Assembly: GCA_015099395.1 (NCBI GenBank)
Contig: AP024096.1
Span: 744,001-808,000, forward strand
Source of the DNA: Ktedonobacteria bacterium brp13
GTDB taxonomy: Bacteria; Chloroflexota; Ktedonobacteria; Ktedonobacterales; Ktedonobacteraceae
Reading direction: 5' to 3'
DNA length: 64,000 nucleotides
Notes under the pieces: generated by a model
What the model was told of the DNA's origin: nothing
The model's database searches: none
Seen by the model: the letters and a program-made list of their open reading frames with translations, nothing else
Translations under genes and position numbers: made by a program
Shown: piece by piece, positions 16,358-25,624 of the stretch
Layout: each line of letters opens with the position of its first letter
Position numbering within the stretch: position 1 is the stretch's first letter

Positions 16358-17506
16358 TTATGATCCACTGATAGTAAAGTGAAGAACCTGTGCAAGCTGG
16401 CGATCACTACAATCCGATTTATTACACCAATAGACTTCAGCTGCTGCATTGTTAGTCGGCACATAGTACTCGGCAACAAAATAAGCGGCATCGATCGGTT
16501 GCGTAATCGTATAAGGCTGATCTTTCTTAATTACACTTTTACCGTCGGCGTAGAATTTGACCAGGAGATAAGCAGGCTGCTTGCTAACATTGTACTTCGA
16601 AGCGTTCAGCTTAAAAGAGAGATAGACCTGCTGCTTTGTTTTAAATGACGTTGTCTGCTGCGCGCTACTTGGTTGGAAGGTGGTCGTATCTACTCCCCTG
16701 GAAGTCTGTGCATCTGTGATAATCGCAGCAGCAGCAGGATTAATCGTCAAACCAGACGGTGCACTGTTATCAATCGAAGTAGTCAGCGACGTTATGCTAC
16801 GACCCGAGCTCTGCAGATAGAGTGCCCCTGCAGCAACACCAATAATCACCACAACCACTATAGCAATAAGTATCTGCGGAAGACGAGATTTTTTCTTCTG
16901 CGTCGGCGTACCAGGAAGCAGGCTCGATCGCATGTAAGAAGGGGCCGATGGTGCTGCACCCGGGAAAGGGGCCGATGGTGCTGCACCCGGGAAAGGGGCC
17001 GACTGCTGGGGTCCTTGCCTAAACGCACTTCCCCCATACTGACCACTTGGAAAAGCATTCGGTGATGGTTGCGGCTGCTGATATGGTGAAGAGCCTGGTT
17101 GATTGTTATTGTATACTCCCGGCCCCTGGGGTTGACCGAAAGAAGGATAGCTGCCCGGCTGACCAAAGGATGGTGCCTGCTGTGGTGGGGCACCAAAGTT
17201 CCCCTGCACAGGTGATGGAGGCCGCTGATATGGAGCGACGCTGAAGCCAGGAGGTGGTGTCTGTGCCTGCTGATTACCAAAGCCAGGAGGTGGTGTCTGC
17301 GCCTGCTGATTACCAAAACCAGGAGGCGGTGTCTGTGCAGGTCCACCCTGGTAGGCAGGAGGATACTGCGGAAATGGTGCTCGTTGAGCAGATGGACCAA
17401 ACATTGTCTGATCAGCAGCATGAATGGAGGCCGAGATAGGTGTGCCACAACGCATACAGACAGGTGCGTTTGGCGGAACTTGTGCCCCACATGTACGACA
17501 CTGCAT
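16358..17506 (-). CDS. Zinc-ribbon, Pro/Gln-rich single-pass membrane protein
   Basis: 382 residues. N-terminal zinc ribbon: CRTCGAQVPPNAPVCMRCG (two CxxC knuckles). Then about 160 residues of low-complexity Pro/Gly/Gln sequence with clear repeats: three copies of QTPPPGF linked by GNQQA, and APFPGAAPS twice. A single transmembrane helix follows (about 210-232, ILIAIVVVVIIGVAAGALYL), preceded by the positive stop KKKSRLPQ. The outer ~150-residue domain (LTINPAAAAIITDAQTSRG onward) is of unknown fold, with a Cys pair near the end. The layout resembles cytosol-facing zinc-ribbon sensors with an external domain. ATG 17506 has GGAG 8 bases upstream. Function unknown. Confidence 0.8.
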   Translation of the reverse strand: MQCRTCGAQVPPNAPVCMRCGTPISASIHAADQTMFGPSAQRAPFPQYPPAYQGGPAQTPPPGFGNQQAQTPPPGFGNQQAQTPPPGFSVAPYQRPPSPVQGNFGAPPQQAPSFGQPGSYPSFGQPQGPGVYNNNQPGSSPYQQPQPSPNAFPSGQYGGSAFRQGPQQSAPFPGAAPSAPFPGAAPSAPSYMRSSLLPGTPTQKKKSRLPQILIAIVVVVIIGVAAGALYLQSSGRSITSLTTSIDNSAPSGLTINPAAAAIITDAQTSRGVDTTTFQPSSAQQTTSFKTKQQVYLSFKLNASKYNVSKQPAYLLVKFYADGKSVIKKDQPYTITQPIDAAYFVAEYYVPTNNAAAEVYWCNKSDCSDRQLAQVLHFTISGS

Positions 17507-17940
17507 GGATTAATCTCCTAATCTGAGCTTGCAAAATAACTGAGAAACAGGCTATACAACCGTTCACAATACACAGAAATAACAGGGATGGCTATTGCTC
17601 ATCCATATTGCCAAAAAGATATGTTTCACAAAAAATAAATAGCAACAGAGATACTATGCTATAGCTTTTTCAAGAGAGCTATGTGTCCTCTATCTTTGGA
17701 CGAGACTACTGGACAGACTCTATTTATCAATGTAAACGACTCTGACAAAAAAAGTATAACTGCTACCCATTAAAAACCTATAAAAGTACTATATGGTAAA
17801 CGAGCTAGATCTTTAAATAGCCATCAAAAGATGTAAATAGAGAGAATATTGTTACAAGTGATGAAAGAGCAAAATTCCATATTCATGTAGAAGAGGAGAT
17901 GGATGTTCCTTCGTGCTCGTAGTCCTTCGTGCTCATAGTA
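17507..17940. other. Long AT-rich spacer with a 16-bp doublet
   Basis: No gene seen. Near its end, TCCTTCGTGCTCGTAG (17907-17922) is repeated at once as TCCTTCGTGCTCATAG (17923-17938). The promoter of the zinc-ribbon gene should be in the 17507-17700 part. Confidence 0.5.
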
Positions 17941-17971
17941 AAAGAGAGAAGCTGACAGCTTCTCTCTTTTT
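17941..17971. terminator. Rho-independent terminator
   Basis: AAAGAGAGAAGCT, loop GAC, AGCTTCTCTCTTT followed by TT. A 13-bp perfect stem, T-rich on both strands. Sits 6 bases past the stop of the small His-rich gene. Confidence 0.85.
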
Positions 17972-17977
17972 GCAATA

Positions 17978-18301
17978 CTAGACCGTTACAGGTACCGCGC
18001 CTGGTGCGACAGGCATTGGGCTCTCTTTATTGTTTTGTGAATGACCATCATGGTGTTCATGTTTACCATGGCTATCATGCGAGCTGTCATTGTTTACGGA
18101 CGGAGACGAAGCCATGACGCCTCTAGACGTGTTGCTATCCCCAGCAATAACGGTAGAGACAACGTTACTACTGATCGGGTAGACATGTGGCAGTGCACTA
18201 TAGCGCACCATGAATACCCCAAAACTGATCAATAATAAGGTAACGGTGAAAGCTTCTTTAAAAGCCACAGGTACCATGAAATGTTTGCGTAAACAGACCA
18301 A
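17978..18301 (-). CDS. Small membrane protein with His-rich tail
   Basis: 107 residues if the TTG at 18301 is the start; GGGGG lies 5 bases upstream and supports it. An internal ATG at 18277 would shorten it by eight. One hydrophobic helix (about 16-33, FTVTLLLISFGVFMVRYS), then a Ser/Asn-rich stretch and a His cluster (DSHGKHEHHDGHSQNN, about 74-89). The tail would face outside and could bind Ni, Zn or Cu. No family is recognised. It ends at a strong terminator, which supports a real gene, but the coding evidence is modest. Confidence 0.55.
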   Translation of the reverse strand: MVCLRKHFMVPVAFKEAFTVTLLLISFGVFMVRYSALPHVYPISSNVVSTVIAGDSNTSRGVMASSPSVNNDSSHDSHGKHEHHDGHSQNNKESPMPVAPGAVPVTV

Positions 18302-18502
18302 TCGTGCCCCCTTTCAGCCTCCATCTGGCCTGATCGGAAATTCCCCTGATATTCCCAATAAAGAAAGTGTAATCATGAATGGATGGAAAACGCGTCCACC
18401 AAAAGATGGATCTTTGCAGGAAAGATTGGCTTATTTTTCATTTAGCTAGTTCTGGTGGTATCAGTCAGCAAACAGACAGGCCGGCTATCGGCTATCGGCT
18501 AT

Positions 18503-19291
18503 TTAACACTGTGTCAAAATCTCTGGTACACCATCAGTGATCGCAATCGTATGCTCAAACTGAGCGGAACGTGCGCCATCCAGCGTGCAGATCGTCCAAC
18601 GGTTGCTCAAGGTACGGATGCCACCATTGCCAGCGTTAATCATCGGCTCTACCGTGAAAACCATACCGGGGCGGATAGTCAGACCGGTACCAGGCCAACC
18701 AACATGCTCATAGACAGGCTCCTCGTGGATAGTGTGGCCGACACCATGACTACACAGTCCTCTGGCACATGAGAAGCCCTGAGCCTCTGCATAGCGCTGG
18801 ATAGCAGCTGCGATATCGCCCAACTTATGGCGCGCTCGCGCCTGCTCTATACCCAGATGTGTGCAATGCAAGGCGACATCCATCAGCCGACGCGACTCTT
18901 CATCAATGGTCCCGACAGCAAATGTCACACATGAGTCTCCAACCCAGTCCCGATACAGCACACCGATATCGATGCCAATAATATCTCCTTCATGTAAAAT
19001 AGCGTCGGCAGCGGGGATACCGTGGCAGATTACATCGTTAATAGAGGTACAGATAGTCGCAGGGAACGGCGGTACAGATGGAGAGCCGTTCCGCGCAGGA
19101 CGGGCCCCATAGCCCTTGTAAACTGGTATAGCATCCCGACTACGCACATAATCTTCAGCAATCGCATCTAGCTCAGCCGTCGAGATACCTGGACGTACAA
19201 AAGGACGCAATACCTCATACGTCTGCGCAACGATTCGCCCCGCCGCTCTCAGACCAGCAATCTCCTGGCGCGATTTGAGCACTACAGCCAT
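18503..19291 (-). CDS. map: Methionine aminopeptidase, type I
   Basis: 262 residues from ATG 19291, behind AAGGAG; the upstream TTG/ATG at 19330 lacks a ribosome site. The metal ligands are all in place: Asp in IIGIDIGV, Asp in WVGDSCVTF, His in GVGHTIHEEP, Glu in FTVEPMI and Glu in QFEHTIAIT. Substrate His is in ICHGIP. It removes the initiator Met from new proteins. It carries a short extra loop, GARPARNGSPSVPP, before FPATICTS compared with the E. coli enzyme. The stop codon adjoins three copies of CGGCTAT (18482-18502). It is not linked to ribosomal protein genes here, so it may be a second copy. Confidence 0.95.
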   Translation of the reverse strand: MAVVLKSRQEIAGLRAAGRIVAQTYEVLRPFVRPGISTAELDAIAEDYVRSRDAIPVYKGYGARPARNGSPSVPPFPATICTSINDVICHGIPAADAILHEGDIIGIDIGVLYRDWVGDSCVTFAVGTIDEESRRLMDVALHCTHLGIEQARARHKLGDIAAAIQRYAEAQGFSCARGLCSHGVGHTIHEEPVYEHVGWPGTGLTIRPGMVFTVEPMINAGNGGIRTLSNRWTICTLDGARSAQFEHTIAITDGVPEILTQC

Positions 19292-19617
19292 ACAATGCTC
19301 CTTCTTATAATAGTCAAAAACAATGCCCACCCATACGATAAATACAGGTACAACACATTTTGTAGATAGAGTAATGAGAGAGCCTTCCCATTACAAGTGT
19401 CAGAAGCGAGAGTTTGTGGTAAGCTAAACATAAAAAAAAGCATAAAAAGCGACGAAGAAGACTTTTGGTCCTCTTGCTATCTACGAATAAAGACGTCGTA
19501 TTGACGTTCTCTTATTGTATCCGATCAATATATACATATATTTAAAAAATTTAGCATAGCTCGTAACTATGCCGAATAACAAAAAAACATCCTGAGAACT
19601 GTGGAGGAATCTCTCGC

Positions 19618-21246
19618 GTGACCAGCAGGCAACATATTACAGGTGCACAGGCAGTAATTGCTACGCTACGTGCGCAGAACGTCGATACCATCTTTGGCAT
19701 TCCCGGCGTGCACACCCTTCCGCTCTATGAAGCGATCTATCTTGAGCCGGGACTACGCCACATCCTCGCGCGCCATGAGCAAGGAGCAGGCTTTATGGCA
19801 GAAGGATATGCCAGGGCAACAGGCAAAATAGGGGTTGTCTGCACGATTCCAGGGCCAGGCGTCACCAACGTAACCACTGCGGTTGCCAGCGCATATGCGG
19901 ATTCGATCCCTCTGCTGGTTATCAGTGGCGCACTACCACGTAAAGTTCTCAATAAGGGCAATGGCGAGTTGCATGAAGTCAAAAATCAACTCGGCATTAT
20001 GGAAGCGCTGGCAGGCTGGACTCGCAGTGTCAACAGTATTGAAGAGATTCCAGGTGCCATTAACGAAGCCTTCCACGTACTCCAAAGCACCCGTCCACGC
20101 AGTGCATATATACAGATTCCCTACGACCTCCTTATTGCAACAGCCGAGATCGAGATCCCATTACCGATCGAGATCGCACGTCCCCAACCCCCACAAGAGC
20201 AACTGCTAGCAGCCGCACAACTCCTCCTTGCAGCAAAGCGTCCGTTCATCATCGCTGGCGCGGGCGTCACCGCCGCCAATGCCAACGAACAGCTATGCAC
20301 CATTGCCGAGCACCTGCAAGCACCAGTGCTACTCAGTAGCAAGAGCCATGACGTCCTACCCACAACCCATCCCCTGGTGATCGCCACCAATGATTCATTG
20401 CCCTTAGAACTGGATACTTTTATTGCAGAACACGACGTCGTCCTGGTGGTCGGCAGTAAGCTTGGCGCAGAGCGTACAGCCGGACAGCGCCTCCCCTTAC
20501 CAGAGCAACTGATCCATATCGATATCGATCCTACCGAGATCAGCCACAATTACCCGGCCCAGATCGGTATCGTCGCAGACGCCAGCAGCGCCCTGAACGC
20601 ACTGCTCACTATCCTGAATGAATATAAGCAAGAGCGCAGCGCACCGACAGACGAGTTGAACGCGTTGCGCGAGGCGCTCCATAAGAACCTGACAACGTTT
20701 CAAGGCGAGAACCTGGCATTTCTCGACGGTCTCAATACCGCTCTGACCACGCTGCCAGCCGACACACTGATCGTCGCCGACATGACAATGCTCGGTTATG
20801 CAGCCGCACAGGCGCTCCCCATGCGTCAACCGCGTACATTCATCCATCCATCCGAGCTCTGCACCATCGGTAGCGCCCTACCACTCGCGATTGGAGCACA
20901 GGTTGCGCTGCCGGACCAGCATGTCATCGCCCTCTGTGGCGATGGCGGCTTCCTGCTCAATGCCAGCGAGATGGCAACAGCAGCCCAGGAACGGCTTCCG
21001 CTGATCATCATCATCTTCAACGACGCAACCTTTACGCGCGTAAAAGCCGATCAAAAGTTGAATTATGCTCATCACTATATCGCCACCGACGTCCTCGAAC
21101 CAGACTACGTTACCCTGGCACACGCGTTTCATATCAAGAGCACACGCGTAGAAACTCCCACAGCATTAAGTGCAGCCATACAGGAAGCAGCACAACAGAA
21201 TGGTCCAACGCTCATCGACGTCATGCTAGCACCACGCCAATGGTAA
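19618..21246 (+). CDS. Thiamine-diphosphate enzyme, acetolactate synthase-like
   Basis: 542 residues from GTG 19618 (GTGGAGGAA upstream). Three domains: Pyr domain (about 5-170) with the catalytic Glu in RHEQGAGFMAEGYAR, central FAD/Rossmann-type domain (190-320), and PP domain with the ThDP motif GDGGFLLNASEMATA to IIIIFND. It is shorter than biosynthetic acetolactate synthases, and no regulatory subunit gene lies nearby. 2-oxo-acid decarboxylases such as 5-guanidino-2-oxopentanoate decarboxylase or glyoxylate carboligase relatives are therefore equally possible. The start of the FAD-contact loop is not typical. Cytoplasmic. Single gene, ending at a bidirectional terminator shared with the convergent HTH/Clp-N gene. 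Confidence 0.85.
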   Translation: MTSRQHITGAQAVIATLRAQNVDTIFGIPGVHTLPLYEAIYLEPGLRHILARHEQGAGFMAEGYARATGKIGVVCTIPGPGVTNVTTAVASAYADSIPLLVISGALPRKVLNKGNGELHEVKNQLGIMEALAGWTRSVNSIEEIPGAINEAFHVLQSTRPRSAYIQIPYDLLIATAEIEIPLPIEIARPQPPQEQLLAAAQLLLAAKRPFIIAGAGVTAANANEQLCTIAEHLQAPVLLSSKSHDVLPTTHPLVIATNDSLPLELDTFIAEHDVVLVVGSKLGAERTAGQRLPLPEQLIHIDIDPTEISHNYPAQIGIVADASSALNALLTILNEYKQERSAPTDELNALREALHKNLTTFQGENLAFLDGLNTALTTLPADTLIVADMTMLGYAAAQALPMRQPRTFIHPSELCTIGSALPLAIGAQVALPDQHVIALCGDGGFLLNASEMATAAQERLPLIIIIFNDATFTRVKADQKLNYAHHYIATDVLEPDYVTLAHAFHIKSTRVETPTALSAAIQEAAQQNGPTLIDVMLAPRQW

Positions 21247-21274
21247 CAGCAGCAGAGATGAATAGAGAGTCACA

Positions 21275-21310
21275 AAAAGTCGTGCCAAATCGTCATCTGG
21301 CACGACTTTT
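21275..21310. terminator. Bidirectional rho-independent terminator
   Basis: AAAAGTCGTGCCA (21275-21287) pairs with TGGCACGACTTTT (21298-21310), loop 10. It lies between two convergent genes that stop at 21246 and 21331. Confidence 0.9.
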
Positions 21311-21330
21311 GAGTAAAGGCTACAATACTA

Positions 21331-22230
21331 TTACGCGTCGGTGTCGGGCTCTTGCGTCTCAGGCTGCGCTAGCTCTGAGGCAGCCGACGCTGAGTCTGTC
21401 GGCTCTGAGGCAGCCGACGCTGAGTCTGTCGGCTCTGAGGCAGCCGGCTCAGAGTCTGTCGGCTCTGAGGCTGTCTGAGCCTCTTGTAAGTTATCGTTGA
21501 GTGGCGTAGCGAAGCCCCTCTCACTCAGTATCCTGAGAACCTCCTGGCGTAAATGATTAAGGCTCAAGCCCGTATGCGTCAAGACACCAGCGGCTATCCC
21601 TTCGCCTTCTCTAATAAGGCCTAATAGTATATGTTCAGTGCCAATGTAACGATGGCTCATACGACGAGCTTCATCGACAGCCAGTTCAATAACCTTCTTC
21701 GCTCGAGGAGTAAGGCCGACGAGTCCAATAACAGGCTTATCACCAATGCCGATAATTTCTTCAACGTCCGCACGCACTCGCTCAAGCGTCACACCACACT
21801 CTTGCAATGCCAGAGCTGCAACACCACCGCCTTCGCTAACGAGTCCAAGCAGGAGATGCTCGGTACCAATATAGTTGTGCTGCAGACGGTGGGCCTCCGC
21901 CTGTGCTAACGACATAACTTTACGTGCGCGCTCAGTGAATTTGTCGAAGCGGTCCCGATCCATCGCATTGCCACTCTGGAAACGCTTGCGCACCCACATA
22001 TTGAGTTGACGAACAGCACTCTCTAGCGGCCTGGCACCCTCTTGTTCGGCCTCTGCCACAACACGTTGGCGGGTCAGGTAGTTAGTCAAGTCATTCGGTG
22101 CGATACGATAATCAGAGCCGATACGATACGCTGACAGTTCATTTTTAGTAATAAGCCTGCGTACAGTGACTGGATCGACATGCAGGAACTCAGCAACCTC
22201 TTCCGATGTGAGAAGGTGTTCCATAGCCAT
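21331..22230 (-). CDS. HTH (excisionase-type) fused to double Clp-N domain
   Basis: 299 residues from ATG 22230; AAAGGAG lies 6 bases upstream, and the longer frame to 22317 has no site. Residues 3-52 are an excisionase/MerR-like helix-turn-helix (LLTSEEVAEFLHVDPVTVRR, ending YRIAPNDLTNYL). Residues ~90-240 hold two Clp-N repeats, each with the conserved block: EAHRLQHNYIGTEHLLLGLV and EARRMSHRYIGTEHILLGLI. No AAA+ domain follows. The tail is an acidic repeat based on SEPTDSASAA. Clp-N domains read substrates or adaptors for ClpC, so this could be a DNA-bound adaptor linking a promoter to ClpC/ClpP, or a regulator sensing arginine-phosphorylated proteins. That role is inference; the domains are clear. 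Confidence 0.88.
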   Translation of the reverse strand: MAMEHLLTSEEVAEFLHVDPVTVRRLITKNELSAYRIGSDYRIAPNDLTNYLTRQRVVAEAEQEGARPLESAVRQLNMWVRKRFQSGNAMDRDRFDKFTERARKVMSLAQAEAHRLQHNYIGTEHLLLGLVSEGGGVAALALQECGVTLERVRADVEEIIGIGDKPVIGLVGLTPRAKKVIELAVDEARRMSHRYIGTEHILLGLIREGEGIAAGVLTHTGLSLNHLRQEVLRILSERGFATPLNDNLQEAQTASEPTDSEPAASEPTDSASAASEPTDSASAASELAQPETQEPDTDA

Positions 22231-22488
22231 AACGTTCTCCTTTACGTGCAATAGATAGCTACCATGCTTGCAAGCAGTGATACGGTATACAACAAACAAC
22301 CTTCCAGTACTACTCATTACTATGTAATACTATAAAGACTATACAGAGTTTTCCGCCAAAATGCAAGGCATTACAGGACAAGATTTTGCATGATCTTCTG
22401 TATTGGAGGCTTTCTTGCTGCAGAGGAAATGTCTGGTGTTGAAATGTCAGGTGTTAAGAGGAATGCCAATCTGTGGCTAGCGTTTTAT

Positions 22489-22514
22489 CCCTCCGTCGCT
22501 ACAGCGACAGAGGG
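22489..22514 (-). terminator. Hairpin downstream of altronate dehydratase
   Basis: CCCTC-C-GTCGC, loop TACA, GCGAC-A-GAGGG. An 11-position stem with one mismatch, 80 bases past the stop at 22595 in the direction of transcription. Followed on minus by ATAAAA rather than a T-run. Confidence 0.5.
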
Positions 22515-22594
22515 TTTCTCAATCTACGGCATCTATATCTCTAACATGTCTTATCTGTAATGCATTGAGAACGAGCTTACAGGATCCTGCAGCA

Positions 22595-24229
22595 TTACAT
22601 GGTTGCGCCAAGTATCCAGGGGGCGAATTCTTCTTCGCCGATACCCTGAGCTTCGCTTTTACTCTGTTTACCACTGGCGACGGCGATAACTTCATCGAGG
22701 ATCTGCATGCCTACCTCTTGAATGCTTACTCCATCAAGCACCACACCGGCATTGATATCCATATCACCGATCAGGTTTTCATAGGTGCTCGAATTAGAGG
22801 CGATCTTAATCGAGGGTACAGGCTTGTAGCCAAACATAGAGCCACGACCAGTAGTGAAGGCGATGACATTGGCACCTCCGGCAACCTGACCCGTCACGGA
22901 GACAGGATCGTAGCCGGGGGTATCCATAATGACCAGGCCACGCTCTGTAATTGGCTCAGCATAGTTATAGACGGCGTTGATGGGGGTAGTACCCCCTTTG
23001 GCGATAGCTCCCAGCGATTTTTCATAGATCGTTGTGAGACCGCCTTGCTTGTTGCCAGGACTGGGGTTATTATCCATCACCATATTGTTGAGAGCCGTAT
23101 ACTGCTCCCACCAGTGCAGGCGCTCTACGAACTGTTCACCGATCACACGCGTACGAGCACGGCGCAGCAGCATATGTTCAGCCCCGTAGATCTCTGGCGT
23201 CTCGCTCAGAACGGCGGTACCACCCTGGCGTACCAGTTCATCTACACAGTAGCCAAGGGCGGGATTGGCGGTAATGCCGCTCCAGCTGTCGCTACCACCA
23301 CATTGTAGCGCGAGCGTTAACTCGGAGATAGAGATCGGCTCGCGGCGCAGCATATTCACACGTGGTAGTGCCTCACCGATCAGCCGAGCACCCTCATCAA
23401 CGGTATAAGCTATGCCATGATGTTCTTGCAGGCCCAGGAAGAGTGGCGTCTTCCACTGTCCCTCCTCCTCAAACTTGATCTGCTCGAACATCTCCTGCAA
23501 CTGATTCACCTCACAGCCCAGGCCGACAAAGAGATAGGCCGCTACATTGGGGTGCAGCGCCATTCCGGTCAGGACACGCTGCAACTGCTGCACCCCCTCA
23601 CCACCCATCTGCATACCACAGCCGCTCTTATGCGTCAGCCCGATCACACCATCGACGTTGGGATAGGCACGCATCAGTTCGGGACTGAAGCAACGTTCAA
23701 TCATACGTACAGCCGAAGCTGAACAGTTGACCGAACTAATAATTGCCACATAGTTACGCGTCCCGACCAGACCATCTGGACGCTGATAGCCCATAAAGGT
23801 ACGACGCTGATCGGAGGGGAGATAGGCAACCGGGCGCACATCAACACCGTACTCATAACGCTGATCGAGCTCCCCGACGGCTACATTATGCGTATGAACG
23901 TGCTCACCAGCATGAATAGGCTGTAACGCGAAACCGATCACCGAACCATAACGGTGTACAGCCTCACCCTGCTCAAGCGCATGCAACGCAACCTTATGAC
24001 CCGCTTGAATGCGTTGCGTCACCTCAAGCATATCAACGCCATCGCGTCTGCACGCAGGAGGAAGCCGTAGCTTCACACCACGATTGAGCGGGATACGCGC
24101 GATAGCTACATCATCTTGCACATGTAACAGGACAGCCACAGAGAGGAGATCGATAGGCTGGCCTTGAGCAACCGCACCATGCGCAACCGAAAGCGGTTGT
24201 GAGGAAGAGGACCTGTTGTACATATCCAT
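22595..24229 (-). CDS. uxaA: Altronate dehydratase family protein (UxaA)
   Basis: 544 residues from ATG 24229 (GAAAGG 10 bases upstream). The N-terminal SAF domain covers about 25-120 (IPLNRGVKLRL, QAGHKVALHAL), followed by the UxaA catalytic region: GYQRPDGLVGTRNYVAI, NVDGVIGLTHKSGCGM, GCGM and NQLQEM blocks, ALQCGGSDSWSGITANP, SETPEIYGAEHML, and FTTGRGSMFG. It is iron-dependent and removes water from D-altronate to give 2-keto-3-deoxygluconate in galacturonate breakdown; some family members use D-galactarate or other aldonates. No other uronate genes lie nearby, so the true substrate is open. Single gene. Confidence 0.9.
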   Translation of the reverse strand: MDMYNRSSSSQPLSVAHGAVAQGQPIDLLSVAVLLHVQDDVAIARIPLNRGVKLRLPPACRRDGVDMLEVTQRIQAGHKVALHALEQGEAVHRYGSVIGFALQPIHAGEHVHTHNVAVGELDQRYEYGVDVRPVAYLPSDQRRTFMGYQRPDGLVGTRNYVAIISSVNCSASAVRMIERCFSPELMRAYPNVDGVIGLTHKSGCGMQMGGEGVQQLQRVLTGMALHPNVAAYLFVGLGCEVNQLQEMFEQIKFEEEGQWKTPLFLGLQEHHGIAYTVDEGARLIGEALPRVNMLRREPISISELTLALQCGGSDSWSGITANPALGYCVDELVRQGGTAVLSETPEIYGAEHMLLRRARTRVIGEQFVERLHWWEQYTALNNMVMDNNPSPGNKQGGLTTIYEKSLGAIAKGGTTPINAVYNYAEPITERGLVIMDTPGYDPVSVTGQVAGGANVIAFTTGRGSMFGYKPVPSIKIASNSSTYENLIGDMDINAGVVLDGVSIQEVGMQILDEVIAVASGKQSKSEAQGIGEEEFAPWILGATM

Positions 24230-24598
24230 AGAAAAGTAGCCTTTCTGCACAAAAGCAACAGCAGTTCTCTGATTGAGCTTTAGCTAACAGACTACAGAAA
24301 TAAAAAACCGTTCGTTATCGACACAGATCACAACTATAAACAATAGTAATAGTATACGAGTAATAATAACATACTCTGAATTTTTAGCCAGTTTTCATAC
24401 ATCTCTTCACCACTTCCTGTACTCCAAGCACCTGAGTGCAAATACAAGCGACAGCTATTCTCACCCTCTCACCTCTCATGAAAAGAGTCGCTGAAACTTG
24501 TAAGAGCATACCGCGTATCACTGATAGAGAAACCAATAGACGTCATAAGCTTAACAATAAGCATGCTCCACTCATAAGAGAAAGATAGAAAACAGACC
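24230..24598. other. Divergent intergenic region
   Basis: 369 bases between divergent uxaA and the GH76 gene. AT-rich near 24300-24390. No structured element recognised. Confidence 0.4.
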
Positions 24599-25588
24599 AT
24601 GAACGAATACAGCACCTATACCAGTGCAGGCATCCAGGCACTACAACAATGGTACGATCCGCAAAGTGGACAATGGCAGACGACAGGCTGGTGGAATGCT
24701 GCTAATGTGTTATGGGTGCTGACTGATTACGCAATGCGTGCCAACGAGCCGACCTACCTCGACGCAGTGAACTGGACCTTCAAGAAAAATCGTAAGGGAG
24801 GTTTTCTCAATAACTTCTACGATGACGAAGGCTGGTGGGCGCTCAGTTGGATTAAAGCTTATGATGCAACCGGCAACCAGCACTACCTGGTCATGGCACA
24901 GATGATCTATGCCGATATGGAGACCGGTTGGGATGATATCTGTAACGGCGGCATCTGGTGGTCCAAAGAACGCAGCTATAAGAATGCTATCGCGAACGAG
25001 CTATTTTTGACGGTTAGCGCACGGCTACAGCGCCGTGTTACAACGACTGAAGAGCAAAACTACTACTGGCAACGCGCCTTACAGACCTGGCGCTGGTTCG
25101 CAGAGAGTGGTATGATCAACAACCAGCATCTCGTCAACGACGGATTGGTCGATTGCCACAACAACGGAGGCCCGACCTGGACCTATAACCAGGGTGTCAT
25201 CATCGGCGGCCTGGTCGAGATGTATCATAGCAGCCAGGACAAGAGCTATCTCGCGCCCGCCACTGCCATCGCAGACGCCACAATTACCACCCTGATTAAT
25301 GCCGACGGTATTCTGCAAGAGCCTTGCGAAGCAAACAACGATTGTGGTGCCGATGGTCCTCAATTCAAAGGTATCTTCATACGCAACCTTGCTCACCTGC
25401 TGGAAGTCGTGCCCAAAGAGACGTACAAAAACTTTCTGCTCACCAATGCCAGAGCCATCGTCACGAACAACCGCAATAAGCTCCATCAATATGGCCTGAA
25501 CTGGGGCGGTCCCGTAGACAGCGTCGACGCAGCACGGCAAAGTTCAGCACTCGACGTACTCAACGTCGCCATGTCGCTCTCACTATAA
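24599..25588 (+). CDS. Glycoside hydrolase family 76-like protein
   Basis: 329 residues. The hallmark is the Asp-Asp pair in NNFYDDEGWWALSWIKAYDAT (about 72-92), as in GH76 alpha-1,6-mannanases, within an (alpha/alpha) barrel. Supporting segments are WWNAANVLWVLTDYA, NGGIWWSKERSYKNAIANELF and WTYNQGVIIGGLVEMY. It would cut alpha-1,6-mannosyl chains. There is no signal peptide, so the protein should be cytoplasmic unless exported by an unknown route, unlike the secreted fungal-wall enzymes. The polyprenol-dependent mannosyltransferase at 53342 shows that the organism may make such chains itself. ATG 24599 has GAGAAAGA upstream. Confidence 0.85.
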   Translation: MNEYSTYTSAGIQALQQWYDPQSGQWQTTGWWNAANVLWVLTDYAMRANEPTYLDAVNWTFKKNRKGGFLNNFYDDEGWWALSWIKAYDATGNQHYLVMAQMIYADMETGWDDICNGGIWWSKERSYKNAIANELFLTVSARLQRRVTTTEEQNYYWQRALQTWRWFAESGMINNQHLVNDGLVDCHNNGGPTWTYNQGVIIGGLVEMYHSSQDKSYLAPATAIADATITTLINADGILQEPCEANNDCGADGPQFKGIFIRNLAHLLEVVPKETYKNFLLTNARAIVTNNRNKLHQYGLNWGGPVDSVDAARQSSALDVLNVAMSLSL

Positions 25589-25624
25589 TTGAGCAGACGC
25601 TACAACGCAACTGCTCTTGCAGAG

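Noticed and set aside
22565..23308. 247-codon plus-strand frame
   Set aside because: Antisense to altronate dehydratase, whose motifs are unmistakable; no ribosome site.
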